A stretch of 64,000 nt of DNA from Dysidea avara (Eukaryota; Porifera; Demospongiae; Dictyoceratida; Dysideidae): assembly GCF_963678975.1 (NCBI RefSeq), contig NC_089280.1, positions 17,396,780-17,460,779 of the forward strand, written 5' to 3'. Below, one piece after another: positions 50,464 to 63,100 of this stretch; positions within the stretch are counted from its first letter, which is position 1; each line of letters begins with the position of its first letter. Under the pieces are notes generated by a model. It did no database searches and had not been told where the DNA came from. It saw only the letters and a program-made list of their open reading frames with translations. A program made the translations under genes and the position numbers.

Positions 50464-50845
50464 CACAACTTCATTACAGTTCGACACAAAATTTTACACG
50501 GCTTTTAATAAGTGGTGTGATTTGTGGGACGTGACGTATAGCTACTCAGAAATTGTGTTAAGTTACGTACACAAACGCATGCGCGCATGCTCTGATCCGG
50601 CTTGCGCACAATGAAACCTACTCCAAGCTAGTAATGTATTAGCTGTAAAATAGCTATAGAGCACTCCTATTACCTATCTAGCTACATGATGTTGTAAATA
50701 AATAAATGATGGTTCAATTTTTTTGCGAGCATGCACCAGTACTGACAGTTACTCAATGAGGATCAAAATCTTCAGTTGCAACTCGTACTGCCGGTATACG
50801 TCAGCCGTTTGCGTGATACAAAACTTTTAGCACGTACCGACGTTT
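50464..50845. promoter_or_regulatory. Probable bidirectional promoter
   Basis: A 382-bp gap between the minus-strand start at 50463 and a possible plus-strand start at 50846. It is visibly richer in CpG than its surroundings (cgcatgcgcgcatgc, ccggcttgcgcac, gtactgccggtatacg). No TATA box was recognised. Confidence 0.4.
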
Positions 50846-50902
50846 ATGCATGGAATTTTCGATTTGTTTGGCGAAGAAATACCGTCACCACGGCACTGTG
50901 AA
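50846..50902 (+). CDS. Possible first exon of a divergent gene
   Basis: ATG at 50846 opens MHGIFDLFGEEIPSPRHCE, then a donor gtgagt in phase 0. The length, CpG context and head-to-head position favour a real first exon, but I could not trace a confident continuation. A phase-0 exon candidate lies at 54271-54336. No family recognised. Confidence 0.35.
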
Positions 50903-51906
50903 GTGAGTCAGTGAACCATCCGTCACAAACTAAATATGGTCTTGTGGCACCGCTTCAATGACCACAATCCGACCCGCAATCAGGCATCTTGGCCTATCTG
51001 ATCACACCGTAGATTTCCCGCTATAGCGGCCTGGATGAAACCGCTGATGGCTGTACGTAGCTAGCTATATAGCTAGTCTATATACGTAGTTACATTTCTG
51101 TCCCACAGATTACACTCCTAGTACCAACCAATTTTTCGCCGGTAGCTAATTAAGTTTCAAGCACTGATGACACTTGACTTCAGGTATAGTATACTCCAAG
51201 TGTAGATCTATATGCATGCACGTGACTGGGAAAGCCGGGAGAGGAGTATATATTCCATGCACAGCTAGTCTCGCCAGCCAGTTCAGTAAAATTCTTTAGT
51301 CTTTTTTCCCCCTATACCAAATGACAAAAAGCTGGCTGGCAAGGGTAGCTAACTACGTAGCTACAACTACGTAGCTACACAGCCAAAGGCATGACTTCAG
51401 CTTGCCACAACGTTTTTATTATTATTTTATTTTTTATCTTTAAATTTTTTTTATTATTATTTTTTTGAAACCATCAAATGAGATAAAGTGTTACAATAAT
51501 ACGTACACAATTCCTCGGTCACATGCGACTACAAAGACCAAAGTCAAAGTAGGCATGGCAAGGATGGATACAAAACAAAACAATACCTTACATTAATTAG
51601 CGGGTTGCTGCGAGCACTGAAAGGACATTCTCTGTAGTCACTGTTTTGAAGCGGTTTTCCCGCCTTTTGGTATAGGCACCACCCATGCACCCAAAGAATT
51701 GTATCTCTCTATGACTATGGTGCTAAAGTAGGTAGGTAGAACTATAAGCCAGCTACTTCAGTAAATACAGACAAACCTCATTAAACGGGTTATAGCTTCC
51801 TATGAGACCAAAAATATGAGATGGACTTATATAATTATATTGAGGTTGCACTAAAAGTTTGTGTACAAGGAGATGGGGTTATTATTGAAGTCTGAAGTAC
51901 GTACAC

Positions 51907-51909
<3 letters not shown>

Positions 51910-51989
<80 letters not shown>
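51910..51989. repeat. (GT)40 microsatellite
   Basis: Uninterrupted GT/TG dinucleotide run of 80 bases. Confidence 0.97.
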
Positions 51990-51991
<2 letters not shown>

Positions 51992-52784
51992 TGGCGATCT
52001 TGTTAAATGGTAGCTGCTAAGTGAGACTAATACCTTCTCTATTTATAGGACTAACTTGAAAATATTGGATACATTTTTTATCTAAGTTTAGACATGACAA
52101 CCCTTGCACATAGCTATACCATTTTGTATGCACATGCAGTAGATATTTCAATACTCCCCAGTATCCCCACCTCCCTATAATGCAATGTTTAGTTTTCTTG
52201 TAATGGCCACTAGCCCAGAGTTAGTGGACCTTCAGTACTAGCTATATCCACATTCCCCAATACCATCATTCTGTACTTGTATGCAGCAATGTAAAATTGT
52301 AAATCAAATCACTGAATTCATGCTATATGCTGCACTATGCCTTATTTTGACAATGAAGTGTTGACAGCGGCTAAATCATTATGACTCTGCCATTGTACAC
52401 TTCCTATCTAATAATATATCTTAACTGTAGTACTGACAACGTTTTATACCACTTATTTATGTTTTAATGAATTTTCCAGCAAGAACCGTGAAAGGGTCTG
52501 GTCACAACTGTATAGTGGATTTGAATTAATTAATGTCTGAAGCTTGCTACAGGCTTTGATACCATAGGAATCATCCATCACCACTTTGAACTGCAATAGC
52601 TAACCAGAAGGCCAAATCAAATAACCCAGGTTCTAAACACAGTTCTGGCATTATACAGTTCATTCCCCTTCTTCAGCAAAACTCTCTGAACATATGCACA
52701 AGTCTGGTATACAGTTGAGGCCAAATTAGCCCTTTTACCAAGAGTCGGTTCATAATCATATATACAGTATGGTAGTATTGTATA

Positions 52785-53800
52785 TTAAGGATCATGAAGG
52801 TTTGGGCCGGCTTTTCTGGCCAAAAATATCAACATCACATTACTCATGGTGCCTTGGCAGTATTGGTTAGGTATAACCTAGCCCAAAAGTGCCTTCAGTA
52901 CAACCTGACTCTGACTCGCAAAAAAGTTGTTATGAATCAGAAATTTTAAAAAAGATTTATTTAGTGGAATTTTCTACTGGCTGACTGACTGACTGACTGA
53001 CTGACTGACTGACTGACTGACTGACTGACTGACTGACTGACTGACTGACTGACTGACTGACTGACTGACTGACTGACTGACTGACTGACTGACTGACTGA
53101 CTGACTGACTGACTGACTGACTGACTGACTGACTGACTGACTGACTGACTGACTGACTGACTGACTGACTGACTGACTGACTGACTGACTGACTGACTGA
53201 CTGACTGACTGACTGACTGACTGACTGACTGACTGACTGACTGACTGACTAATGCCTTCAGACAGGTGTAACTTGATAACAGCTAAGGATACAGGCTTGA
53301 ATTTTTTACTGTTTGATGTTGCTTCAGCCTGACAGGTGCCTTTTGGCATACCACAGTGCATACAATGCACGCATCATGGACTTATCTTTGCCTCCATTTG
53401 TGTCCCATTTCTTTTTGCTGACAGCCCAGGGTGTTGATTCACAGTAGCACGATGGCTTCCCTACGTTTTGTAAATGGGAATCATCCATAAAGTGGATTGA
53501 TTACAGTGGCACTTCTCGTACTATTCTTTGTATGTAACGCCTAAACCTAGCTGAAAGCAAAGCGTAATGGCCACTTCACTTTTGAATTAGTAACTGATAT
53601 TTGCGGCTCATGAATCATCTATATTTTTGTGGCTGATTGCAGAGGGACTTTTCCTACTGTTCTTCATTTGTAGCACTGTGTAACAGGCCAAACATAGCTG
53701 AAACACCTGAAAGCAAAGTATAATGGCCACTTTACTTCCAGTCAGCAGTTGGGGTACACATTCAGATGAAAACATTAACTCAGGCACTATCTTATAGAAC
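52785..53800. mobile_element. CTGA-core family, copy F, with 68-unit array
   Basis: Left flank catgaaggtttgggc, ccttggcagtattggttagg and aaaagtgccttcagta, then ttttctactgg. A pure (CTGA) array fills about 52977-53250. Right flank cttcagacaggtgtaac, cctgacaggtgccttttgg and tgtgtcccatttctttttgc. Flanks match copies A, C and D, while the core differs in motif and length. Confidence 0.75.
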
Positions 53801-54270
53801 AGTTTACACCCAACTAGACCCTTAAGGTTGTAATTGTTTAAGCATAAATTATGCACTATAATCTATTTGTCTCATCTATGCCGGATTGTTGATCCAAGGA
53901 GTATTTTAGATGCAGTATGTGTTCAGTGTAAGATATATAGAAGAAGACATGGACAAGCAGCTATTTGGGTGGATAGGTAGGTAATGCAAAGATAAATGTA
54001 TATTTAGTGTTATAACTCACCAGCCATGGCATGAGAAATTTTCACTACTATTCATGGCCTTCAAGAATCTATGGTGCCCATGCAACCAGTGTAATGCTTT
54101 TTAGATAGTTTTTTCTTGAGGTTGACTATATCACAAGTCTCTGTCTGGATGGGAGATGGAACAGGATATCAATAGTATTTGCATGCACAAAGACAAATAA
54201 TAACTTATCAGGGATACTTTATGGACTGATCATGAATTCTAACATATTCTAACATAATACCATGCGACAG

Positions 54271-54336
54271 GAAATTTTGACAAAAGAATTTGTCGAATTA
54301 ATTAAATATGTCCAACATCCACAAGCACCTTTAAAA
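54271..54336 (+). CDS. Candidate exon, function unknown
   Basis: Acceptor catgcgacag, 22 codons EILTKEFVELIKYVQHPQAP then LK, donor gtaagt, phase 0 at both ends. The amino acid make-up is protein-like. A following stretch (54478-54580, RLPAGFIEMQSRLHGATLWV) is also protein-like, but its phase does not fit, so this may be a decayed gene. Confidence 0.3.
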
Positions 54337-54839
54337 GTAAGTGTTAAGCTTCATCAGATTGTCAAAGCTGATGAAGTGTGGATTCATGCAACTTTTCCTT
54401 CCGTCAAAATTTTCATACAGTATAGACACATTCAGCATTCTACTGACACCTGTCATTACAACTATCTCTAGCCAGACTCCCAGCTGGCTTTATAGAAATG
54501 CAGTCACGTCTACATGGTGCTACTCTGTGGGTTGTCAAAATACCACCAGCTGCTGAAAATATAGACCCAACAAGTTGAGAGCAAGTTTACTGTGGAAACC
54601 AATAGTCTGATAATGCAGAAATTTGTGCAAATGTATGAACATGTATGAGCAGCTTATAAGTTGACTGTGAATTGATGAAGCAAGCTTCTATACTTATAGA
54701 AAGGTGGTAAGAAAACAATTATGCATGTAAATAACTTTGTGGCCACTTATTGTTGTGATTGAATGGTTGCTATGCGCATCTCTTGGAACTTAAAGCACGT
54801 AAATGATTTTATTATCACCACCACCACCACCTATTCACA

Positions 54840-55600
54840 TTTGCAGAGAAGCCTTTCTATTCAGACTTACTGGTGTCGTGTCCAAGGAGGGAAATGTATC
54901 TCTTCCACAATTCACATTCATTAATTGGATTCTGTGTTCTGACAATTTGTTATATTTCCATAGCATCATGGCTATACTACTACTACTGTGCATGGCTTTG
55001 TAGCCAATTTTCTCATCCATTAACAGACAATTTTAAGTTCAAAGCCTATCCCCTCTGGTTAAAATTACAGCTAAAAGGCCAATTAGCTTTGAATGTGTGG
55101 TACAAATGGCTTGCCTTGACAACTTGTAAACAACAGTGTAGAATTACAACATACTTAGCTATGCATATACATGACCTGACTTAGCTTAAAATGAAGATTT
55201 TTAATTCTCACTAATGTGTGTATCTGTTGAAGACTGTACATGCCTAGCTAGCTATTTATTCAGTGTAATTAATCCTGGGTGCAGAATGATAGCTTATGTA
55301 CTTATAGTATTGAATTGCCAAACCTGTTTTTCTACAATATTGTTGTTCTTTGTTCAGCTGAAGATGACTGAACTGCGTAGCTACTGGTGTAGTGGCACAT
55401 TTGAGTGTCTCCTGTATCTTACTACATATATGAAACCAAATGTTGTGCTTTATATGGAGGATTAAAGCATCAAGTGTGCTGTATTTTCCACAGTGCAGTA
55501 TGGGCTAATATGGCACGGTTGAAAAAATCCCAATTTATTTTACGAATTAACCCCACTCATCAGATAGCACAGTTGATCACTTGCGTGATATTATAAGTCA
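54840..55600 (+). pseudogene. Coding traces in several frames
   Basis: After a good acceptor (cacatttgcag) one frame gives EAFLFRLTGVVSKEGNVSLP and QFTFINWILCSDNLLYF. After another (ccattaacag) a second frame gives AYPLWLKLQLKGQLALNVWY and KWLAL. Later come MTELRSYWCSGTFECLLYL and ANMARLKKSQFILRINPTHQ. These look like pieces of one protein but the phases do not chain, which suggests either decay or missed splice sites. Family not recognised. Confidence 0.3.
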
Positions 55601-55979
55601 CTACACTAGCCAAACTAATCCTAGACTGTGACTATAGAAATAAATTGTATGGACACTTACTGATAGTCTGATGGTTGACAACTGAAGTCGCAATTTGAGA
55701 TACTCCAGATGAACATTCCGAGCAAGACTTATGAAAATTTTTTATCTCAGCTATAGCATCCTTTCCACTGCTATGATACTTGTGGCTGAATTGGTATTTT
55801 GTTAACCAAGTCCCAGCTTTTATTATCAGCTGGCAACTTTACTGGTACTGGAGGACAGATGAATAATGAGGTGGACTAAAGCATAAGAGACAAATACTTA
55901 GCTGAACTGAAAAAACCCAGCCCAATGTGACTCAATCTGCACTGAGACCACCATTATACCAGCCAAGGAACCAGAGGTC

Positions 55980-56464
55980 CAGTGTTGGGCAAGTTACTTG
56001 GTAAAAGTAACTAGTTACATATTACATGCAACTGAACTATTTAGTTACAGTTACATATTACCCAAAATACAAAGTAACTATAATAATATTACATATTATA
56101 TTACTTTGTGTCTACAGCCTTAAGCTGTCACGTGTAAAATCACGGCCTTATCACGTAACATGATTGTGTTGTTGGACAATGTGCAAATCTTGGAAGAAGC
56201 TGGTGAATAAGCTTCATTCAGTAGTCTTCATTACTTCGTTGTGGCTAGGCATTACTCAGTGGATTACTAACAAGATTAGTAACTTCGTTACTTGTAGTAC
56301 GTAATATTAGATTCGTTACAGTAACTATATTACTTAGGTAGCGCATTACATTTGTAAGTAAAGTAACTTGAGTTATATTACCTGTTTTTATAGCGTATAT
56401 TTCGTTATATTACTTAGTTACCACAAAAGTAATAATATTATGTAACACGTTACTTCCAACACTG
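55980..56464. mobile_element. hAT-type MITE, CAGTGTTGG ends
   Basis: 485 bp with terminal inverted repeats CAGTGTTGG and CCAACACTG. Flanks are CAGAGGTC (55972-55979) and CGGAGGTC (56465-56472), an 8-bp target duplication with one mismatch. The interior is full of agtaactagttacatatta and its inverse, so the element folds along much of its length. CAGTGTTGGG-K-AGTAACT is a common animal hAT-MITE pattern, from general knowledge. Confidence 0.85.
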
Positions 56465-59046
56465 CGGAGGTCTAATGGTCACACCCGCAGTAGAAGCCAC
56501 TAAATAGAGACCAAATTACAAGCTTTTCCAGAGGAGGGCTAGGACATAGTTAATTGCATTTGGTATTACACACGAGTCTCAATTATGATAATCTCACCAG
56601 CAAACCATATAGGGTTCACTTGGATATTAAGATAGTGCTTCACATAAGCTTCAAGAAAATGTACTTTGTTTTGAAAGAGTCTCTATACTGTATAATCATG
56701 TGAAACAGCATTATTCAATATTTTGTCAAGTACAGAACCAGTGAATGATGGTTTCACTGGGGCTCAGTATAGTAGATATTCAGATAGCATATGCTTAAAG
56801 CCTATATACTTAGTTTTGTAAGAGCTCTTACTGAGATCCCAAGTGGTGTCCTACCTATTCTGATTTTTATCCACTACTGTGTAAACCCTAAAACATCAAA
56901 GTGATCAAACCGTTTCAAGAAAATTGATACCATTGAAAAGTCCGACAAAACATGAGTTACTCATGACATGCATGGCTTCTACAAGTTTGACTGTAAAGAA
57001 TTGCACTTCAGCTGTGGATAGATTTGTGAAGACAGTGAAACTTCCACCATTGGGACCACATTACCTCATTAGTAATGCCATTTTTAGTCCTAGTCTAAAG
57101 TATTTTATAGTCCTATGGATGTGATTGACATTTATTGCATGTAGTCCAATACATACAGGACTAGGGTTTGAATATATACATGTTCACTTCTTCAAAACCT
57201 CTTTAATAGTGTCACCTGTTTGTCATATGCACAAGGCCATTATGCTAGGACAATTTTTTCCGTATATCCCAAACATGTGGTGTGTTACCACTGAGACTAT
57301 TGCTCATATTAAATCACCTGATATGATTGACTAGTGACACCCCAGTGGTTACTCTTGCAATTAGTGGGTCCAGTGATTCAGTATGCAGTGAGTCTTGAGC
57401 AAACCTGAGACCACATCTAAAATTGTGATTTGGTATAAATTCAACCAAACAGTAAGTGTAACAGCCCAATGTCAAGTGCTCATTCTCATAGGATGTTACC
57501 ACGTGCCTCAATACCATGGTACTATGTACCACCACAAGTGTTTTTTTCTCCTCTGGCAGCAAACAAGCTTAGTCATTGTTTACAGCTCTTCTTTTGCAGT
57601 TGTTCTATGACCTAAGTGCTTTGTACATAAACCAGTGTTTAGTGTATATATATATAGTTAAATTTTGATTCAATAGAATGAGTGTATTATATACCACATA
57701 CTATTTGACTAGGGCCAAGAATGTGGACCAACATCAACAGACAACCTGTGCATGTGACTGATCGAGCTTGTGAGTGGCTGTGGAAGGTTTTGTTACCAGT
57801 ACACCAAGCTTATTAGCCATTACAAATATGTTAACTCGCCACAATTTTATTTATGGATATTGCATTAGTATGTTATTGTAATGAATTCTGTTGTGTGTTA
57901 TCACACAATAAAGCTTATGATGCTATAGTTTTAATATGTGAAAATCTAGTTAGTCAGTGACAAACAAACATGTAAACCAGATGGACTGACTGACTCTGAC
58001 ATGCTTGCCTTTTCTTTCTGTATTTTCCATGTTTTATTATTATTATATGACGAAAGAATCAAGTTTTAAACCTAAGATTAATATGTTAAAAGATAGCACT
58101 GGTTTGCGGTAACATTGCTTAGCCAGTATTTTTAAAGTTTCAGACAATATTAGGTAATCATGAGGAGCCGGCTGGCCTCTGATCAGAATTGAAGTTTATC
58201 AGGAGGGAAAATAATCCTTATGCACCACAGTCGTAAGGTTACAGTAACAGCTACTCAAAACTATAGTATTTGAAACCTGTGTGTTCAGGACACCTTGGGG
58301 CTGATTGAAGTATGTGTTATCAAAGTGTCTTGACTTTTCAAGTCCGTTTCCATGCTGAGGGATACTTTGGGACCATTACCAACAAGTGTCCAGATTATGC
58401 ATTATCCTCGTTAACATGTTCTACTGTAACTATGATGACAGTGCTGAAAACAAACAAAATAACTTTGTATGGTTGCCAGGTTAAAAGTTTGTGTAGTAAA
58501 ATTACTGCCAAATGCCAACCACAAGCTGGCTATGACTAAAAAAGGGTAACAACCATTTATCACTGACTGAAGCCAGTTTGCTCTTCAAGTAACCTAACCA
58601 CTAATGAATTGTAACCATAGATATTAGAACCTACTAACTGGCATTAACAATGCATAGAAGTGTTGAACAGTCCCTTTCCTCTTTGTGCTTACCAACAATG
58701 CTATGTGTATACATAGTCATTCTAATCCCTTGATCTAGTGGAACCTGTCTTTTTCCACACAGCTCAGAATCATGTTGAGATCTTGATTACAGGAGTTACA
58801 TGTAACTAAATGCAGTGAAAGTATCACAGTGACATCTGGGACAAAGCAAGCCACAATTAAGTAGTGAGGTTGCCTTAGTGTTATTCGTAGTGCTATGAAG
58901 CTGGTATTGGTTAGCACTTCAGACTACATAAGGAGATGACAGGTGGTTTGGGCGATCAAAAAATATCTCATTGGTTGGGCTAGCTAAGGCATGCCCTAAT
59001 TACACCAGCAACCATACCACTCTAAAAGAAAACAAGGAAGTGTTTG
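56465..59046. other. Weak open frames and old repeats
   Basis: Open stretches at 56924-57124 and 57125-57334 are not bounded by good splice sites and match nothing I know. 58280-58400 resembles 61640-61760 (gacaccttgg, gtgtcttga, gagaccattaccaa, tgtccagattac), a dispersed repeat also present in an intron of the JIP-like gene. No gene is claimed. Confidence 0.4.
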
Positions 59047-59325
59047 ATGTTCATGTTGGGCAATTGGAAACCAGACATGGTCAAATCATCACATAAATGT
59101 ACCCTAGAGTAAAATGCTTTAGTGGCCACCTTCTTATGAAGACCACATTGTAATTGGATTTCAACAGAGCTTACGAGCTGCTGAAGGCTTCAATCAAGTA
59201 GATCAGCTATCTTTAGAACCTGATTACAATGTGGTCTTTGTACAGAGGTGGCCACTAAATAAAAGTTTACTCTAGAATACACGTAAATAACAATTTGACC
59301 ATTTCCAATTGTCCATTCATGTCTG
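59047..59325. mobile_element. Small fold-back element
   Basis: Arms of about 100 bp. gttgggcaattggaaa, ctagagtaaa and gtggccacct, then gaccacattgtaat on the left each have their inverse on the right (attacaatgtggtc, aggtggccac, ttactctag, tttccaattgtcc). Confidence 0.75.
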
Positions 59326-59414
59326 CTACACAGTACCACCCTACTAAGGCTGTACATAGCCATGCAGGCATATAGTATTCAACATTGGGAGCAGCTACAT
59401 ACACTGTTTGTTTG

Positions 59415-59495
59415 TTTATTTATTTATTAAGACTTTACAGCACAAGTGCTGAAGGTCTGTAAGACACCTGGTCCTACAGCCTGTTTAAAGTGTAG
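59415..59495 (-). repeat. Dispersed (AATAAA) tail, inverse copy
   Basis: Inverse of 48225-48290: tttatttattaagactttaca, then ctgaaggtctgtaagacacc and tggtcctacagcctg. It marks the 3' end of an inserted retroelement tail downstream of the JIP-like gene. Confidence 0.6.
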
Positions 59496-59659
59496 TGATA
59501 GATATGCTGTTCTTGCCATGTTACTGGCATATATATTCTTGATTTCATGCTTCCGAAAACTGGCAGTCATAGAAAAATATGTTTAATAAACACTAACAAA
59601 AATACACAACTATCTCTGCAAGAAACCTTAATATTGTAAAATAAAACTAGTCTGTTGTA

Positions 59660-60186
59660 TCACACAGCCGCTGTATCAGTGTTTTCTTTAGGGGTGCCCC
59701 ACACTAACAGTTGGCAGTCATCACTTAGTTTATCAATTGGTGACTCAGCCCTCAAAGACTTTGATGGATCATCCTGGCTAAGGTGGTGATACCCTTTGCC
59801 GACTGTCACTACAAGAGAGTCATAGACAACAGCTAAGTTTGGCTGTGATGGTGTCGGTAGAGGTAAACATAATACGCTCCTCATTGAGACTTTGTGCATG
59901 TATACTGATACTGCACATCGATTAATGTCTTCTACAAGTTGTTTTTCATATTCGATTCTAGCCTCTTCTTTTTCCCGTTCTGCAGCTTCAGCTAACTTTT
60001 TAAGCTTCTTTCGTTTCCTGCGTCCGTCCGGACTGTCTTCTTCATCAGCTTCACCACAAAGTGCCTTATAGGAGAAAGCTATCATCTTTCCACATTTGGT
60101 ACCAACATAAAGAGTGTTAGTACTAGAAGTCAAGCTTGTGATTCTAGCAACAGTCGTAGCTGGGCATGGACTGGTAGGCAATTTGT
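59660..60186 (-). CDS. JIP3/4-like gene, last exon
   Basis: Acceptor tctatacag, phase 1 in, stop TGA at 59660. Holds VARITSLTSSTNTLYVGTK, then an unusual basic helical insert (DGRRKRKKLKKLAEAAEREK and onward), then SVYMHKVSMRSVLCLPL and the final blade ending LLVWGTPKENTDTAAV. Confidence 0.82.
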
Positions 60187-63100
60187 CTGTATAGACATGT
60201 AGAAAATGAACAATACTTAATACAGACAAATGTAAAACTTACTTAGAATAATACAAACACTGGAGATATCTATCTCCTTGATGAAATTGCCAGTCTCAGA
60301 TTCGTACATCTTTATTATTGATCGTCTGTAAAATGTGATGACTGCCACATCCTTCACTTGCTCAATGTGGCTGACGTGAGTCCCAGGTACATCCTTCTCA
60401 CTTTCATCAATGATAATCTACAAGGCCAACCAAAGAACAACAATTATTGAGAAGACAACAAATCAGTCCCATGTTGTACAGTAATGTCGTCTAGCATATA
60501 GTTACTTGGTAACTATTGTAATCAAGTAGATAGCTAGTAGATACAAAACGTAACACTACCAGCCACATTTCAATACTCTACTTAACCTTAAACTACATAA
60601 AACTTGCATACACCATATCCACCATAACCACTGAATTGGCTACTGATAACTTGTATATAAAAGATCTACAAGTTGACATGGTCCACTGTGGCACTGTTCA
60701 AGTTTAGTAAGTTTCTCAAGATTGATTGCCTTGTTTTCATGAGCAGAGGTTTTCAAGTGAGCTAATGGTAATTTTTGTTGATCGAGGAAAGATTTTCAAC
60801 TGAAATCAAGCAAATAAGACAGTGAAACAAGTAGAGAAATAGTACTGATTGCTTTACTGTTAATACCTGCCACTGTACAATAGCATTGTTGCCAATACAG
60901 TTGTTACTTAAACATCATGCATAATTGCCACTAGATTGTGCTATATACCACAAAGTTACCACTTATGTTGCATAACTATCAGGAGACCATAAAAGTTATG
61001 TATAAAAATTTGAATTCATAGTTGTCAAAAAAATTGTCAAGCAGTACCTATTCATAATGATTTGATAGACCGCATTGTAACCACTGTCAAAATGTCAAGG
61101 CTGACTACAACGCTGCTTATCTACACCTTGTTCTACCTCTCCAACTACCTTATAGATACAGTTGGCAATTACACTGTACTAGAATATTTTCATAGAAAAC
61201 AACAAGCTTGATTATTTATAAATTCTGTACCATGACATCAAGGCATACTGTGTAGCCAGTTATTTATGTAGCTATCTATTGTTATCCATTTCATGAGGTA
61301 TACGAATCTTGCAATTGTTGTTACAAAGTTACTGAGTATAGAATACGTATTGTAGCTACAACACTGACAGTGACAAATATTTCTCCAAAGAATGTCCCAT
61401 GTAAATATCCTGCTGCTGCTGTGCAAAGATAAACATTGGTGCAGTGATAATTGGTGAACAAACAAAAAATTATTTCCCCCTTCCAAATATCTACGTGTCT
61501 TAGTGGTACTGCTCAGTTTGAGCAACATCTAAATACCAGTCTGTTAGCAGTTACTGTATTGCACTGTATAGGAATGTGTAGAAACAAAATGAGTCTTGCT
61601 TAGAGATGGCTGCAGCTGCTGCAATGAAACCTATTTATTAAAAGACACCTTGGCACTGACCAGTGTCTTGATTATCTAAGTGTCCTGATTATAAAGATCA
61701 GATCACATGCTAAGGAAAACTTTGAGACCATTACCAATTGTCCAGATTACACAGGTGCCATCAATTTTAAAGTGTCCTTCTTGGGTTCATTGAGGGAATA
61801 TGCTTGCCTCCCCTACCTCCTCACTCTCATAAAACCTCTCCCTCTCCTCTCGAGTTATTTCCTAAGTGAAGGCCTAAAGTCCTGATCAACAGGATTCACT
61901 CTAGTAATACTAACCTAGCTAGTGGAACAACTTGAATCAGACCACTATTTCTGAAGTGCTTATATAACAAGTTTCATGGATAACTAATGTTTAAAATGTG
62001 GGAAATGCTCCCTATAGCAACTTGACAAATTTTATTTTGCCACTATAACTCAGTGAGCATTTCACCATGTTATTCCTGTCCTTCCATACAGATATATACA
62101 TATGTCTTATCATCTAACAGATTTCGCACCCTATTCTCAGCTTTGCACACCTCTATCCCAAGTTGTAGTGGATCCATGATGTATATAAGTTCTCCAGCTG
62201 CGATCCAAAGTTTGCTACCAATAGCTTTTAGGCAGTTGATGTGAGTTAGTTGATCTGGTGGACACGAGATCCCAACAGTGAGAGGTTTGTGAATATCCCA
62301 TGTGGTGCTGTCATCTGAAATAAATTTCATCACAACAAAACAGAATAATGCCATATTACTGTACGTACCACTTTCACACCTTAGAATAAAGGAGCCGCCC
62401 AGGTTACATTCGGGTTACAACTTGGCAGCGATTATATAGACATTCAGGCAAACTTTTTACTATGGAGTATTGACCACACCCACATTATTGATAACATGAA
62501 ATTACCGATCTAAACGAAAAAATAACCACTCTACAAGCAAGCTTACCCATCTAGGCCTTTAATAAAACTCCGTAATTATGCCATAAATGATTCAACAGCA
62601 CTGATTGAAACATTAAACTACATAACACCAAAATTCTTTGTGATATATCTCTAGGATTTGTCTGTTCATCATAGTCAAAAATAGCCAGAACATACCAGCT
62701 GCTGACCCATAATCGAATCTTTCAAGCATGTATATGTATATAACATATCCAATGGTTGCACTCATATTGGATTGTGTGATTGATTGATCACCTGGGAAGG
62801 GCTATTAGCCTGCTACGGATTGGAAGTATTACAGCTATTATATGTGCAATACTTCCATTTTAAAATTATATGCTTAATGTCTTATAAACCACACCTTTGG
62901 CCTTCTTTAAGATCATCAGGTTACCATCAGACTGTCCAATAAATACAGAATCACCAGCATATCTACATGGTATGATTGATACATTTACATCCATTACACG
63001 TGGGAGTATCACTCACTCAATACAAAAAGAATGTTTTTGTAGTTCTATTGAATTCAACTCTCTGTGACAATCCTTAACAATGTTGTGAAAATATAGCCTT

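Noticed and set aside
52957..53370. Minus-strand frame reading (SVSQ)n
   Set aside because: Translation of the CTGA array inside a dispersed repeat.
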